Source: Bacteroidaceae bacterium (GTDB lineage: Bacteria; Bacteroidota; Bacteroidia; Bacteroidales; Bacteroidaceae). Taken from it: DNA of 44,883 bases. Below are positions 34,864 through 43,102 of the stretch, piece after piece. The position numbers and the translations under genes were made by a program. The notes under the pieces are model-generated. The model worked only from the letters and a program-made list of their open reading frames with translations. It ran no database searches and was not told where the DNA came from. The stretch lies in contig CAAGLF010000062.1 of the NCBI GenBank assembly GCA_900770705.1, forward strand, positions 1-44,883, read 5' to 3'. Each line of letters starts with the position of its first letter. The first letter of the stretch is position 1.

Positions 34864-36312
34864 ATGGAAAAGCAACCCGAATTGCAACCCGCGGCCGTCT
34901 TCGAATGTTTTGCCCGCGTTAACAAAATTCCACGCCCCTCAAAGCGTGAAGAGAAAATGATAGAATTTCTCCGTTCGTTCGGAGAGGGGCTCGGACTGCC
35001 CACGGAAGTCGACGAAGTGGGCAACGTGATTATCCGAAAGCCCGCCACGCCCGGTATGGAAGGTCGCAAGACGGTCATTCTGCAGAGCCACTTCGATATG
35101 GTGTGCGAGAAAAACGCCGATGTGGACTTCGACTTCGACAAAGATTCCATAGAGACCTACGTGGAGGGCGACTGGATGCACGCCCGGGGTACAACGCTCG
35201 GCGCTGACGACGGCATAGGAGTCGCTATGGAGATGGCAATTCTGCAAAGCAGCGACATCGAACATGGTCCCTTGGAGTGCGTATTTACCCGCGACGAGGA
35301 AACGGGACTTACCGGCGCGATGGGAATGAAACCGGGCTTTATGACCGGAAGTTACCTCATCAATCTCGACTCGGAGGACGAGGGACAGATCTTTGTCAGC
35401 TGTGCAGGCGGAGCCCGCACCACGGCAGAGTACGATTACACCGAGGAACCAGCCCCCGAAGGCTACTATTTCTTCCGTATCGGCGTGAAAAACCTCACGG
35501 GCGGCCACTCCGGCGACGATATCAACAAGAAACGCGCCAATGCTAATAAACTGCTGGTCCGTTTCTTGTGCGACGAAATGGAAAAGACCGACCTGCGTCT
35601 GGCTGACATACAGAGTGGAGGACTGCACAACGCCATTCCGCGAGAGGGGTGGGCCGTCTGTGCCGTGCCGCTCGGCTATAAGGAGCAGTTGCGCATAGAC
35701 ATGAACCTCTATCAGGCCGATGTGGAAGAGGAATATGCCGAAACGGAGAAGGAAATGCACTGGACACTCGACTCCGAAGCTGCTGTGCCTACCGTTGTCG
35801 ACGCCCGAACCACGCGGAATATGCTACTCTCGCTCCGCGCGGTACACAACGGCATTTTTGCGATGAGTCAGGAACTCGACTGGCTGGTGGAGACCAGCTC
35901 AAACCTGGCTTCGATTCACAAGGAGCCGGGAAAAGTGGTCGTAACTTCGAGCCAGCGTTCCGCTTTGGCTTCCGCACGCGAAAATATGTGCGCCACGGTG
36001 CGCGCGGCGTTCCAACTCGGCGGCGCACGGGTGCTGACGAACGAAGGATATCCGGGATGGAAAATGAATCCTAAGAGTGAAATCCTCCGCATAGCCCGGG
36101 AGAGCTACGTACGTCTGTTCAAGAAAGAACCGAAGATACTCGCCATTCACGCAGGTCTGGAGTGCGGACTTTTTTCCGAGAAGTATCCGGGCCTTGATAT
36201 GGTATCAATGGGTCCTACCTTGCGGGGTGTTCACAGTCCGGACGAGCGACTGCTGATTCCGACCGTGCAAATGGTCTGGGACCACCTGCTCGACATTCTC
36301 AAGAACGTTTAA
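34864..36312 (+). CDS. pepD: Aminoacyl-histidine dipeptidase (Xaa-His dipeptidase)
   Basis: Metallopeptidase of the M20 family that cleaves dipeptides with broad N-terminal specificity, including Xaa-His. 482 aa, normal length. Zinc-site residues are visible: QSHFDMV (His76, Asp78), TLGADDGIG (Asp115/116) and FTRDEETGL (Glu145/146), with GGHSGDDI near 210-220 in the lid domain and a late His in RGVHSPDERL near the C-terminus. Start MEKQPELQPAAVFECFARVNKIPRPSKREEK is typical. Cytoplasmic, used in peptide-fermenting Bacteroidales. A 12-bp inverted repeat follows the stop. Confidence 0.95.
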   Translation: MEKQPELQPAAVFECFARVNKIPRPSKREEKMIEFLRSFGEGLGLPTEVDEVGNVIIRKPATPGMEGRKTVILQSHFDMVCEKNADVDFDFDKDSIETYVEGDWMHARGTTLGADDGIGVAMEMAILQSSDIEHGPLECVFTRDEETGLTGAMGMKPGFMTGSYLINLDSEDEGQIFVSCAGGARTTAEYDYTEEPAPEGYYFFRIGVKNLTGGHSGDDINKKRANANKLLVRFLCDEMEKTDLRLADIQSGGLHNAIPREGWAVCAVPLGYKEQLRIDMNLYQADVEEEYAETEKEMHWTLDSEAAVPTVVDARTTRNMLLSLRAVHNGIFAMSQELDWLVETSSNLASIHKEPGKVVVTSSQRSALASARENMCATVRAAFQLGGARVLTNEGYPGWKMNPKSEILRIARESYVRLFKKEPKILAIHAGLECGLFSEKYPGLDMVSMGPTLRGVHSPDERLLIPTVQMVWDHLLDILKNV

Positions 36313-36332
36313 ACTGTACTTTCCGGCCTTGC

Positions 36333-36371
36333 CGGCAGACAGGCTGGCGCACAGCGTTCGCCTGTCTGCCG
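36333..36371 (+). terminator. Inverted repeat after pepD, possible terminator
   Basis: CGGCAGACAGGC (36333-36344) and GCCTGTCTGCCG (36360-36371) are perfect 12-bp arms with a 15-base loop, 20 bases past the pepD stop. No T-run follows on the plus strand, so termination is uncertain. Confidence 0.4.
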
Positions 36372-36460
36372 CAAAAAAGGCGGCTCAGAGCTCCACGGTG
36401 ACTGCTGTAGCCCTTACTGTCAGACTTAACTCCGAACTACCCGAAATTTCTGCCGCAGAA

Positions 36461-37933
36461 ATGAAGACATTCGCCCCTATCATCCTGCTTTGCTGCCTGG
36501 TTTTTCCCGCTTGTGTGGACGATGTAGAATATCTGAGCACATCGCATACTACGCTGGCCTTTTCTGTCGACACAATAGCCTTCGACACCGTCATTACCGG
36601 GCAGCCTACCAGCACGATGACCTTTCAAGTGTACAATCAGGCCGACCAGGCCGTGCGTCTTACGAAGGTATTTTTCGAGAGAGGGGCACAATCTGTATTC
36701 AAGGCCAATGTAGACGGCACTTTCCTGGAGCAGGGCACAGCGGGTGGCTTTGAAATAGGCGCAGGCGACAGTTTGCGCGTCTTTCTCTTTGCCAATGTGC
36801 CGCCTGTCGGCTCCGAACTTCCGCAAAGTTGCCGCGATGCGCTTGTTTTCGAGCAGGAAGGCGGCGCTCGGGCCGCTGTCGAACTGACGGCAAGCGGTCA
36901 GGACGTGGAAATTCTGCGTGCCACGACGGTCGATGACTACCTTTTGCTCACCGAAGGCCGCCCCTGGCAGATTTTCGACAGCCTGGTGGTGGCCCCTGGA
37001 GCCATTCTGGAAATCGAAGCCGGCGCCAGGCTTTATTTCCACGCCGATGCCAACCTTATCGTGCGTGGTACGCTCATCGCAGAGGGCACGGCGGAAAAAA
37101 ACATCGTTTTCCGTGGCGACCGCCTCGGCAATATGTTCAACAACCAGCCTTATGACCGTATTCCCGGCCAATGGGGAGGTATCGTGCTGGCCGGAGAGAG
37201 CTACGACAATGTACTCAATTTCTGCGACATCCACAGCGGTACATTCGGTATCCGCTGTGACAGTAGCGATGTGGCCCTGCCGAAACTGCAGCTCGAAAAC
37301 AGTGTGCTCCACAACGTTTCCGGCAATGCCCTGGAGGTTCGTATGTCGCAATTGTTCGTAGGTAATTCGCAGATTACCAACGCCGGATTGAATTGTCTGC
37401 ACATCCGTGGCGGCTACGGCACCTTCGTACACTGCACCATCGGCCGCTTTTATGATTTTCAGGGGGATGGGGGCGTGGCACTCGACTTTTCCAATTACGA
37501 TGACGGCGCAGAGCTGCCACTCAGCCAACTTGCGTTTGCCAACTGTATCATTACGGGCTACTCCACCGACGAAATTATGGGAACAGCCCACAAGGAGAAG
37601 CCCGATCTGGCCTTCAATTACGGTTTCATCAACTGTTTGCTCAACACGCCGGCCGATACGACGATGGCTGTCACCGGTTGCATTTGGGACTGTGACGACA
37701 ACGAAGTGTACCGCGAAGACAATTTCTTGCCCGGCTTCGACTTGAAGCAGCTGCTCTACCGTTTCGAGCTGGCGCCGGCGTCAAAGGCTGTCGGTACGGC
37801 CGACTTTGATATTACGACGGCCTTCTATCCGCTCGACCGACTGGGCAGAGAGCGCACTTCAGACGGGAAATCGGATATGGGATGCTACGAAATGCAGCCG
37901 CAGGCCGACACAGAAAACGGCGCTGCGGACTGA
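36461..37933 (+). CDS. Lipoprotein with right-handed parallel beta-helix
   Basis: Surface or periplasmic lipoprotein, 490 aa. From the ATG at 36461 (MKTFAPIILL) the signal ends in a lipobox VFPAC with Cys18. Residues about 25-160 form a beta-rich domain with PTSTMTFQVYNQADQAVRLTK character, like immunoglobulin-type DUF domains. Residues about 180-430 show regular short beta turns typical of a parallel beta-helix (AGARLYFHADANLIVRGTLIAEG, GQWGGIVLAG, NCIITGY). Ends SDMGCYEMQP, a motif common in beta-helix proteins. Function may be glycan binding or degradation, but no catalytic site is evident. Two partial repeat boxes (CTCCGAACT near 36430 and CTGCCGCAG at 36450) abut the start codon. Confidence 0.85.
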   Translation: MKTFAPIILLCCLVFPACVDDVEYLSTSHTTLAFSVDTIAFDTVITGQPTSTMTFQVYNQADQAVRLTKVFFERGAQSVFKANVDGTFLEQGTAGGFEIGAGDSLRVFLFANVPPVGSELPQSCRDALVFEQEGGARAAVELTASGQDVEILRATTVDDYLLLTEGRPWQIFDSLVVAPGAILEIEAGARLYFHADANLIVRGTLIAEGTAEKNIVFRGDRLGNMFNNQPYDRIPGQWGGIVLAGESYDNVLNFCDIHSGTFGIRCDSSDVALPKLQLENSVLHNVSGNALEVRMSQLFVGNSQITNAGLNCLHIRGGYGTFVHCTIGRFYDFQGDGGVALDFSNYDDGAELPLSQLAFANCIITGYSTDEIMGTAHKEKPDLAFNYGFINCLLNTPADTTMAVTGCIWDCDDNEVYREDNFLPGFDLKQLLYRFELAPASKAVGTADFDITTAFYPLDRLGRERTSDGKSDMGCYEMQPQADTENGAAD

Positions 37934-37943
37934 CGCGGAAGAA

Positions 37944-38015
37944 CTGCGGCGAAAGTTTTTTTTTCGGGCCTTGAAAAAAATTTTTCCGGCCTTGTAATTT
38001 ATCCTTCCGCCCCAC
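37944..38015. repeat. 21-bp-phased four-box repeat, copy K
   Basis: Boxes start at 37944 (CTGCGGCGA), 37965 (CGGGCCTTG), 37986 (CCGGCCTTG) and 38007 (CCGCCCCAC), exactly 21 bp apart, with runs of T and A between. It lies between the beta-helix lipoprotein stop and dnaB. Confidence 0.8.
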
Positions 38016-38050
38016 AATTTTTTTCAGACTACCCAAACACTTGAATCTAT

Positions 38051-39598
38051 ATGGCTACCAATAAGACTTCTACGCGCCGTCCGGCGTCGAAAGTGCCTGC
38101 CAACGACGACTATGGCCACTTGCAGCCGCAGGCTGTGGATATGGAGAAGGCCGTACTGGGCGCACTCCTCATCGAGAAGGACGCTTACTACACCATTGCG
38201 GACATCTTGCGTCCCGAATGTTTCTACGAAAAACGCCACCAGCTGATATTCGAGTCCATCCGGCGCCTCAATATGGAACAGAAGCCCGTGGATATCCTCA
38301 CCGTGCGCGAGGACCTGGACAAGATGGGCGTACTCGAGGAAATAGGCGGCCCGTACTACATCGCGCAACTCTCGACAGGGGTCAGTTCGTCGGCTCACCT
38401 CGAGTATCATGCCCGCGTAGTGGCGCAAAAGCATCTGGCCCGCGAACTGATCTCCTACACCAGCAACATTCAGGGCAAGGCATTCGATGCCACGCAGGAC
38501 ATAGACGAACTTATGCAGGAGGCCGAGGGAAATCTCTTCGAGCTTTCACAGCAGAACCTCAAGAAAGATTATGTGCAAATCGACTCCGTCATCGGAGAGG
38601 CCTACGATCAGTTGCAAAAGGCGGCGGCACGCAGCGACGGCTTGTCGGGAATTGCAAGTGGCTACCGCGAACTGGACAAAATGACGTCGGGATGGCAGAA
38701 CAGCGACCTCGTAATTCTTGCTGCGCGCCCGGCAATGGGAAAAACGGCCTTTGCGCTGAGTATGGCCAAGAACATAGCCATTGATCAGGGCATTCCCGTG
38801 GCGTTTTTCTCCCTGGAAATGTCGAAAGTACAGCTGGTAAATCGTCTGCTCAGCAATGTATGCGAGATTACGAACGACAAAATCCGCAGTGGACAGCTGA
38901 CTCCCGTGGAATGGGGGAAGTTTGATGTCCGTGTCAAGGAACTTTACGGCCGTCCTATGTACCTCGACGACACGGCCGGCCTCTCCATCTTTGAATTCCG
39001 CACGAAAGCGCGTCGTCTCGTGCGCGAACACGGCGTGAAGCTCATTATGATTGACTATTTGCAGCTGATGAATGCAAGTGGAATGGGCTTCGGCAGCCGT
39101 CAGGAGGAGGTATCCATCATCAGCCGCTCACTAAAGGGAATGGCCAAGGAGCTGAACATTCCTATCCTGGCGCTATCGCAGCTCAACCGTGGTGTAGAAA
39201 ACCGTGAAGGCCTCGAAGGAAAACGTCCGCAGCTGAGCGATCTGCGTGAGTCGGGTGCCATCGAACAGGACGCCGACATGGTCTGCTTTATCCACCGTCC
39301 TGAGTATTACAGAATCTTTGAAGACGAGAAAGGACGCGACCTTAGGGGAAAGGCCGAGATTATCATTGCGAAGCACCGCAACGGTGCGGTAGGCGATGTG
39401 CTGCTTACATTCAAGGGCAAGTACACAAGATTTCAGAACCCCGAGGATGACTACGTGCCCATCCCCGGAGAGAAAACGGATATGGTCAGTGCAGATGCCG
39501 AAGACGGCAGCAGGGGTATTCCGCCTATTGATTCGGGGAGCATTCCGCCGCCACAAGAGGACGTATATTGGGAAAGGGCCGACGACTTGCCCTATTAG
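38051..39598 (+). CDS. dnaB: Replicative DNA helicase
   Basis: Hexameric 5'-3' replicative helicase that unwinds the fork ahead of DNA polymerase III. 515 aa. An N-terminal collar domain runs about 25-130 (PQAVDMEKAVLGALLIEKD). The RecA-like ATPase carries Walker A ARPAMGKT at 225-232 (GYRELDKMTSGWQNSDL precedes it), Walker B LIMIDYLQLM near 330, and LSQLNRGVENR further on. The basic arginine-finger region and AEIIIAKHRNGAVGDV are typical of DnaB. No intein is present. The C-terminal tail (GSIPPPQEDVYWERADDLPY) is lineage-specific. Confidence 0.97.
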   Translation: MATNKTSTRRPASKVPANDDYGHLQPQAVDMEKAVLGALLIEKDAYYTIADILRPECFYEKRHQLIFESIRRLNMEQKPVDILTVREDLDKMGVLEEIGGPYYIAQLSTGVSSSAHLEYHARVVAQKHLARELISYTSNIQGKAFDATQDIDELMQEAEGNLFELSQQNLKKDYVQIDSVIGEAYDQLQKAAARSDGLSGIASGYRELDKMTSGWQNSDLVILAARPAMGKTAFALSMAKNIAIDQGIPVAFFSLEMSKVQLVNRLLSNVCEITNDKIRSGQLTPVEWGKFDVRVKELYGRPMYLDDTAGLSIFEFRTKARRLVREHGVKLIMIDYLQLMNASGMGFGSRQEEVSIISRSLKGMAKELNIPILALSQLNRGVENREGLEGKRPQLSDLRESGAIEQDADMVCFIHRPEYYRIFEDEKGRDLRGKAEIIIAKHRNGAVGDVLLTFKGKYTRFQNPEDDYVPIPGEKTDMVSADAEDGSRGIPPIDSGSIPPPQEDVYWERADDLPY

Positions 39599-39615
39599 TC
39601 GTACGCCGGCCGCCT

Positions 39616-40356
39616 TTAGTCATACACAGCTACGGCACAAGAATAGCCGGAAAGCATTTGGGTGAAAATCCAGGCTTTCCGGTTTTCTTTTGTAAGGTGG
39701 GCAGAGAAGGTCGGGCCATCAGAAGCAACAGCAGTGTGTAGGTCGGCAGAAATACCTCGGCGGAAAAAATTTTTTTCGCCGTAGAAATCAAAACTTTCGC
39801 CGCAGAAGTTTTTTCTTTCGCCGAGGTAGGGAAAAGTGGTGTCGCAACGGGACAGGCAAATGCCGTTGCAAAAATCCTCGTCTTGCTCCGACGATAGTTT
39901 GTAGGCGGCCTCCTTGGCCGACCAGAGGCAGCAGGCCATCGTTTCGGCCGGTGCGGTCTGCAGAAGGGGCAACTCGCTTTCCGACAGGTATTTGCTCGCC
40001 AGTTTCAAAGGGGTGGGGGACAGTCTTTCTATGTCCAGGCCCACCCTTTGGGGCGCAAAGGCCATCGCAGCAAGGCCCCGGGAATGACTGATGCTGATTT
40101 CGCACTGACGGTCTTCGAGACAGGGACGTCCCGAAGCCTCGTAGACGATGTTTGCGGTCTCTCCCAGCACACTGTGCAGCAGCACGCGCGTCGCCAGCCA
40201 CTCCTTTCGCCGGCTCTCGGCCCTGAACATCCGACACGCTTGCTCCGTGTAGCGCATACTACGGGGCAAGCGTGTCGCAAGTTCGGCCTCGGCGAGCTTT
40301 CCATAGTGAAAGAAGAAAATACAGGCGTTGCCGCAGACCATATATTCCATATTCAT
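39616..40356 (-). CDS. 4'-phosphopantetheinyl transferase (Sfp type) with internal repeat insertion
   Basis: Transfers phosphopantetheine from CoA to carrier proteins, activating acyl or peptidyl carrier domains. 246 aa. Motif 1 is EISISHSRG (87-94), the Mg-binding GLDIE at 106-110, and the catalytic WSAKEAAYK at 145-153. Related Bacteroidales proteins are shorter as I recall (about 205-215 aa). The extra length matches repeat copy L, in frame at about residues 177-200 (GERKNFC, GESFDFY, GEKNFFR), a seven-residue period. The inserted stretch lies after the last conserved motif, so activity may be retained. Start MNMEYMVCGN or the internal MEYMV are both possible. Downstream of ssb, as expected for the ssb/PPTase neighbourhood in this phylum. 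Confidence 0.88.
   Translation of the reverse strand: MNMEYMVCGNACIFFFHYGKLAEAELATRLPRSMRYTEQACRMFRAESRRKEWLATRVLLHSVLGETANIVYEASGRPCLEDRQCEISISHSRGLAAMAFAPQRVGLDIERLSPTPLKLASKYLSESELPLLQTAPAETMACCLWSAKEAAYKLSSEQDEDFCNGICLSRCDTTFPYLGERKNFCGESFDFYGEKNFFRRGISADLHTAVASDGPTFSAHLTKENRKAWIFTQMLSGYSCAVAVYD
39756..39827. repeat. 21-bp-phased four-box repeat, copy L (inside PPTase gene)
   Basis: Boxes start at 39756 (CTCGGCGGA), 39777 (CGCCGTAGA), 39798 (CGCCGCAGA) and 39819 (CGCCGAGGT), exactly 21 bp apart, with A/T spacers. Outer boxes CTCGGCG and CGCCGAG are complementary. It lies in frame within the phosphopantetheinyl transferase gene. Confidence 0.85.
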
Positions 40357-40392
40357 CGGTCGGAAAGAGAGGTGGATTTGCCGGCTGTACCG

Positions 40393-40797
40393 TTAAAAGG
40401 GTAAATTATCGTCATCGTTGGCCGGCTTGGGCGCTTCAGGAACGGCTGGAGCGGCAGGTTGTGTTTTCGGCGACAGCATTTCGAGGTTGTTGGCCCACAC
40501 CTCTGTAATGCTTCTTGCGTGTCCCAGTTTGTCGTTATACTGCCTTGTGCGCAACTCCCCCTCGATGTAGAGTTTGTCACCTTTGTGTACGTATTTCTCC
40601 ACGACTTCGGCCAGTCTCCGGAAGAGTACCACGCGGTGCCATTCGGTGCGTTCGGGCACCTGCGTACCGTTCTGCAAGGTATAGCCGCGGGTGGTCGTGG
40701 CGAGATTCAAGGTGGCCGTCGGTACGCCGGCGTCGATATATCGCACGTCCGGCTCTTGTCCGACATTTCCGATGAGCATTACTTTGTTGAGTGACAT
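40393..40797 (-). CDS. ssb: Single-stranded DNA-binding protein
   Basis: Binds and protects single-stranded DNA in replication, recombination and repair. 134 aa from the ATG at 40797 (MSLNKVMLIGNVGQEPDV); the frame is open further upstream but not homologous. OB-fold at residues 1-110 with the usual NKVMLIGN, ATTTRGYT and RRLAEVVEKYVHKGDKLYIEGEL. The acidic C-terminal tip NDDDNLPF is the protein-interaction tail for partner enzymes. It is downstream of the DUF4293 gene on the same strand, with 64 bases between. Confidence 0.97.
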   Translation of the reverse strand: MSLNKVMLIGNVGQEPDVRYIDAGVPTATLNLATTTRGYTLQNGTQVPERTEWHRVVLFRRLAEVVEKYVHKGDKLYIEGELRTRQYNDKLGHARSITEVWANNLEMLSPKTQPAAPAVPEAPKPANDDDNLPF

Positions 40798-40861
40798 AGC
40801 CAGGGTTTTTAGCAGGGTGGTAGAGAGGTCCGTTTGGGTCAAAACCGTTTCTTCCGCGGCT

Positions 40862-41332
40862 TCAGCGAATGCGGTCGGCCGCGCGCACCAGCGCTTCATC
40901 CTTCCGAATGCCGCGCAGTGCGAGCCAAAGGAAAACGAATGCCAGCAGTGGCAAGGCTATACCGGCGTTGGGACTGAACGTATAGGCGTGTTTCGAAGCA
41001 AAGACGGCTATATATGTGCCCGAAGCAGCCACGGCGAAAGCCTGTATGGCCATACCGAAACGGCAAAAGCGCATTTGCTGCTTTCTATCCTTGTAGCGGA
41101 AAATCGTATAAAGGCTGACGACTGCCGAAAGGCCGGAACAAACCAGAATACCCCAGGGACGCTGCAGCGTTTCGGCGTCGGCCGCTGTACCGCAGGTTCT
41201 GAAGGCCAGTCCGCAGGCGCTGATCAACTGATTTTCTGCGCCGGTAGCGAAAGTGGCCAGGGGGACAAAGAGAGTGGCCATTGCACAAAGGGCGGCCAGA
41301 AGCAGATATACACTCTGAATACGTTGTATCAT
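40862..41332 (-). CDS. DUF4293 four-pass membrane protein
   Basis: 156 aa from the ATG at 41332 (MIQRIQSVYLLLAALCAM), a start shared by DUF4293 proteins of Bacteroidetes. Four membrane segments: about 7-28, 58-76, 86-108 and 118-138. The short cytoplasmic end carries GIRKDEALVRAADRIR. No known function. It lies in the conserved bamD-rpoZ-DUF4293 neighbourhood of this phylum. An ATG at 41491 would add 53 unrelated residues, so I do not use it. Confidence 0.88.
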   Translation of the reverse strand: MIQRIQSVYLLLAALCAMATLFVPLATFATGAENQLISACGLAFRTCGTAADAETLQRPWGILVCSGLSAVVSLYTIFRYKDRKQQMRFCRFGMAIQAFAVAASGTYIAVFASKHAYTFSPNAGIALPLLAFVFLWLALRGIRKDEALVRAADRIR

Positions 41333-41430
41333 TTTTCTCGGGGAGGGGGATAGGATTTGCGGAAGCGGCCGGACACGATTCCGGGAGTATCCGGAAGTAG
41401 CACTGCTCCGCACGTAGTTCATAAAGATAA

Positions 41431-41533
41431 GGAAGCCGGAGACAGCCCCGCGCCTTCTGGGCTGCGCCGAAAGCCACCAAGTCCTTTTCAAGCGGACTGC
41501 GGCCGACGCTTCGGGCGGTTATCTCCGGCTTCC
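41431..41533. repeat. 12-bp inverted repeat pair in the rpoZ-DUF4293 gap
   Basis: GGAAGCCGGAGA at 41431-41442 and TCTCCGGCTTCC at 41522-41533 are perfect reverse complements 79 bases apart. They lie between the omega-subunit stop and the DUF4293 start; function is unknown and chance is possible. Confidence 0.35.
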
Positions 41534-41564
41534 GGCTGGGCAGAAGATATTGCGGACTTTCCCG

Positions 41565-41909
41565 TTAGTCTTCAGCCTCGAGTTTGTCCTTTTCCTTTGC
41601 CGGATTACGGAAATATACTCGGCCGTGAATGAATTCGTCGGCGGCAATCAGTGTAGGCTTCGGCAGCTTCTCGTAATACCGGGATATCTCTATTTGTTCA
41701 CGGTTCTCAAAGGTTTCTTCGAGGGTCTCGTTGGTAGAAGAAAATTCCTTGAGCTTCTTCGACAAATCCTCCTTCATTTTCTGAGAAATCTGGTTGGCAC
41801 GCTTGGCCATAATGGCGACACTTTCGTAGATGTTGCCTGTACTTTCGCAATACTCCATCAGATTGTGCGTTTGCGTGTTTGTCGGTGCTTTGCTCTTCTT
41901 ATAATCCAT
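41565..41909 (-). CDS. rpoZ: RNA polymerase omega subunit (Rpb6-like)
   Basis: Small subunit that helps assemble and stabilise RNA polymerase. 114 aa, the size of the Bacteroidetes Rpb6/omega protein. The family hallmarks are MDYKKSKAPTNT at the start, GNIYESVAIMAKRANQISQKMKEDLSKKL (25-53) and FENREQIEISRYYEKLPKPTLIAADEFI with GRVYFRNPAKE at the end. Directly downstream of bamD with a 40-base gap on the same strand, likely one transcript. Confidence 0.93.
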   Translation of the reverse strand: MDYKKSKAPTNTQTHNLMEYCESTGNIYESVAIMAKRANQISQKMKEDLSKKLKEFSSTNETLEETFENREQIEISRYYEKLPKPTLIAADEFIHGRVYFRNPAKEKDKLEAED

Positions 41910-41949
41910 TTTTATGTCGGTTTTTGTTGTTTCTATCGTATGGGGGTGG

Positions 41950-42798
41950 TTATTCTTCCGTCTTTATATATTTCCCGGCCTTGCGGAATAGGGCATTGGC
42001 CTGCGGCATAAATTTCGACTCGGGGTATTCGTTGGTAAATCCATAGTACTCGTCGATGGCGGCGTGGTAGCGTTCCTCTTTCTTTTCTTCGACGGAACTG
42101 GCGGCAAGGTCGAACTTCGCTTTCAGGATAAGGATGGCGAAATCTTCACGTCGGCTGGTGTAGGGATAGTCTTTGATGGCGTTTTCCGCCGTGACCACGC
42201 AGGCCTGATAGTTGGAGCCGCCGTTGGTGCAGTTGCCGAAGTAGGTGCCCAGATCGTAGTACAACTTCGCCGAAAGGTATTCCTTCTCTACCAGCTTGTC
42301 CTGTAAGTCGAAGATGGCGGCCTGTGCGGGTTCCCGATATTTGCTGTCAGGGAAGGCTTCCAGGAAGTTCTGAAACTCTGTGACGGCATTGTACGTATCC
42401 GTCTGGTCCAATTTCGGCTCGGGGGTGTTCGCGGCGAGCGAACAGCCGCAGTAGTATCGCGCTTCCTGGGCAAAGATTCCCTTCGGGTAGCTCTGGTAAT
42501 ACTTTCTGAAGACAGAAGCGGCCGTTTCGTAGTTCTTCGACTGAAAGGCACTCATTCCGAGCAGAAAGAGGGACTCCTCCGCTCTCTCCGTGCCTTTGTA
42601 CGCTGTGATAAGGTCGCCCAGGATGACGGTGGCGCGGTTGTACTGTCCCTCGGCATAGAGTTGCTTCGCCGCCTCGTACTTGTATTCTGTATCGGTCGAC
42701 TTGAGGAGCGCCGTGTACTCGTTGCAGGAAGCGAGCGATACGGCGGCAAGCATTGCTGCCACCGCCGGAAACATACGTCGGAGGGAGATCGTTTTCAT
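41950..42798 (-). CDS. bamD: Outer membrane protein assembly factor BamD
   Basis: Lipoprotein of the BAM complex that inserts beta-barrel proteins into the outer membrane. 282 aa from the ATG at 42798 (MKTISLRRMFPAVAAML). The lipobox SLASC has Cys25. Five TPR-like repeats follow (EYKYEAAKQLYAEGQYNRA, ESLFLLGMSAFQSKNYETA, FLEAFPDSKYREPAQAAIFD, YFGNCTNGGSNYQACVVTAE, YHAAIDEYYGFTNEYPESK). An upstream in-frame ATG would run through repeat copy M and lacks homology, so I use the 42798 start. Predicted promoter -7 at 42929-42922 leaves the repeat in the leader. Confidence 0.94.
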   Translation of the reverse strand: MKTISLRRMFPAVAAMLAAVSLASCNEYTALLKSTDTEYKYEAAKQLYAEGQYNRATVILGDLITAYKGTERAEESLFLLGMSAFQSKNYETAASVFRKYYQSYPKGIFAQEARYYCGCSLAANTPEPKLDQTDTYNAVTEFQNFLEAFPDSKYREPAQAAIFDLQDKLVEKEYLSAKLYYDLGTYFGNCTNGGSNYQACVVTAENAIKDYPYTSRREDFAILILKAKFDLAASSVEEKKEERYHAAIDEYYGFTNEYPESKFMPQANALFRKAGKYIKTEE

Positions 42799-42821
42799 TC
42801 TTGCGGAGCGGGTTTTTCTTT

Positions 42822-42893
42822 CCTCGGAGATAATTAAAATTACAACGGCAGAAAATTTTTTTTTCGCCTTTGTAATTTTAATTACTGCGGCGA
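42822..42893. repeat. 21-bp-phased four-box repeat, copy M
   Basis: Boxes start near 42822 (CCTCGGAGA), 42843 (CAACGGCAG), 42864/42865 (CGCCTTTGT) and 42885 (CTGCGGCGA), 21 bp apart with A/T-rich spacers. It lies between the bamD start and its promoter, hence in the bamD leader RNA. Confidence 0.8.
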
Positions 42894-42921
42894 AAGTTTC
42901 TGCGGTCGTATTAACTCGGCG

Positions 42922-42929
42922 CAAAATTA
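42922..42929 (-). promoter_or_regulatory. bamD promoter -7 box
   Basis: TAATTTTG on the minus strand fits the Bacteroidetes -7 consensus and faces bamD. No -33 TTTG is clear. The leader would be about 115 bases and includes repeat copy M. Confidence 0.55.
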
Positions 42930-42993
42930 CGCATTTACACCTACATATCCAACGGGAGAAGTCCTTTTTTAACGAGAATTTCAAATTTAATCC

Positions 42994-43024
42994 TTTGCTT
43001 TTTCTGTGTCTTGCCTTAATTTTG
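42994..43024 (+). promoter_or_regulatory. Promoter of the endonuclease gene
   Basis: TTTG at 42994-42997, 19 bases, then TAATTTTG at 43017-43024: a consensus Bacteroidetes promoter about 80 bases before the endonuclease ATG at 43103. Confidence 0.8.
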
Positions 43025-43102
43025 CGGCTTGAATGGCGCTGCCGTTGTGCCTCGGCCGACTGGCAGTGCTTTCTTGTTGCCTAATTCAAAATACTAAATG
43101 AT

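Noticed and set aside
446..42893. CRISPR-like interpretation of the 21-bp repeats
   Set aside because: Boxes are 9 bp, spacers are 12-bp A/T only, not unique protospacer-like sequence, and no cas genes are present.
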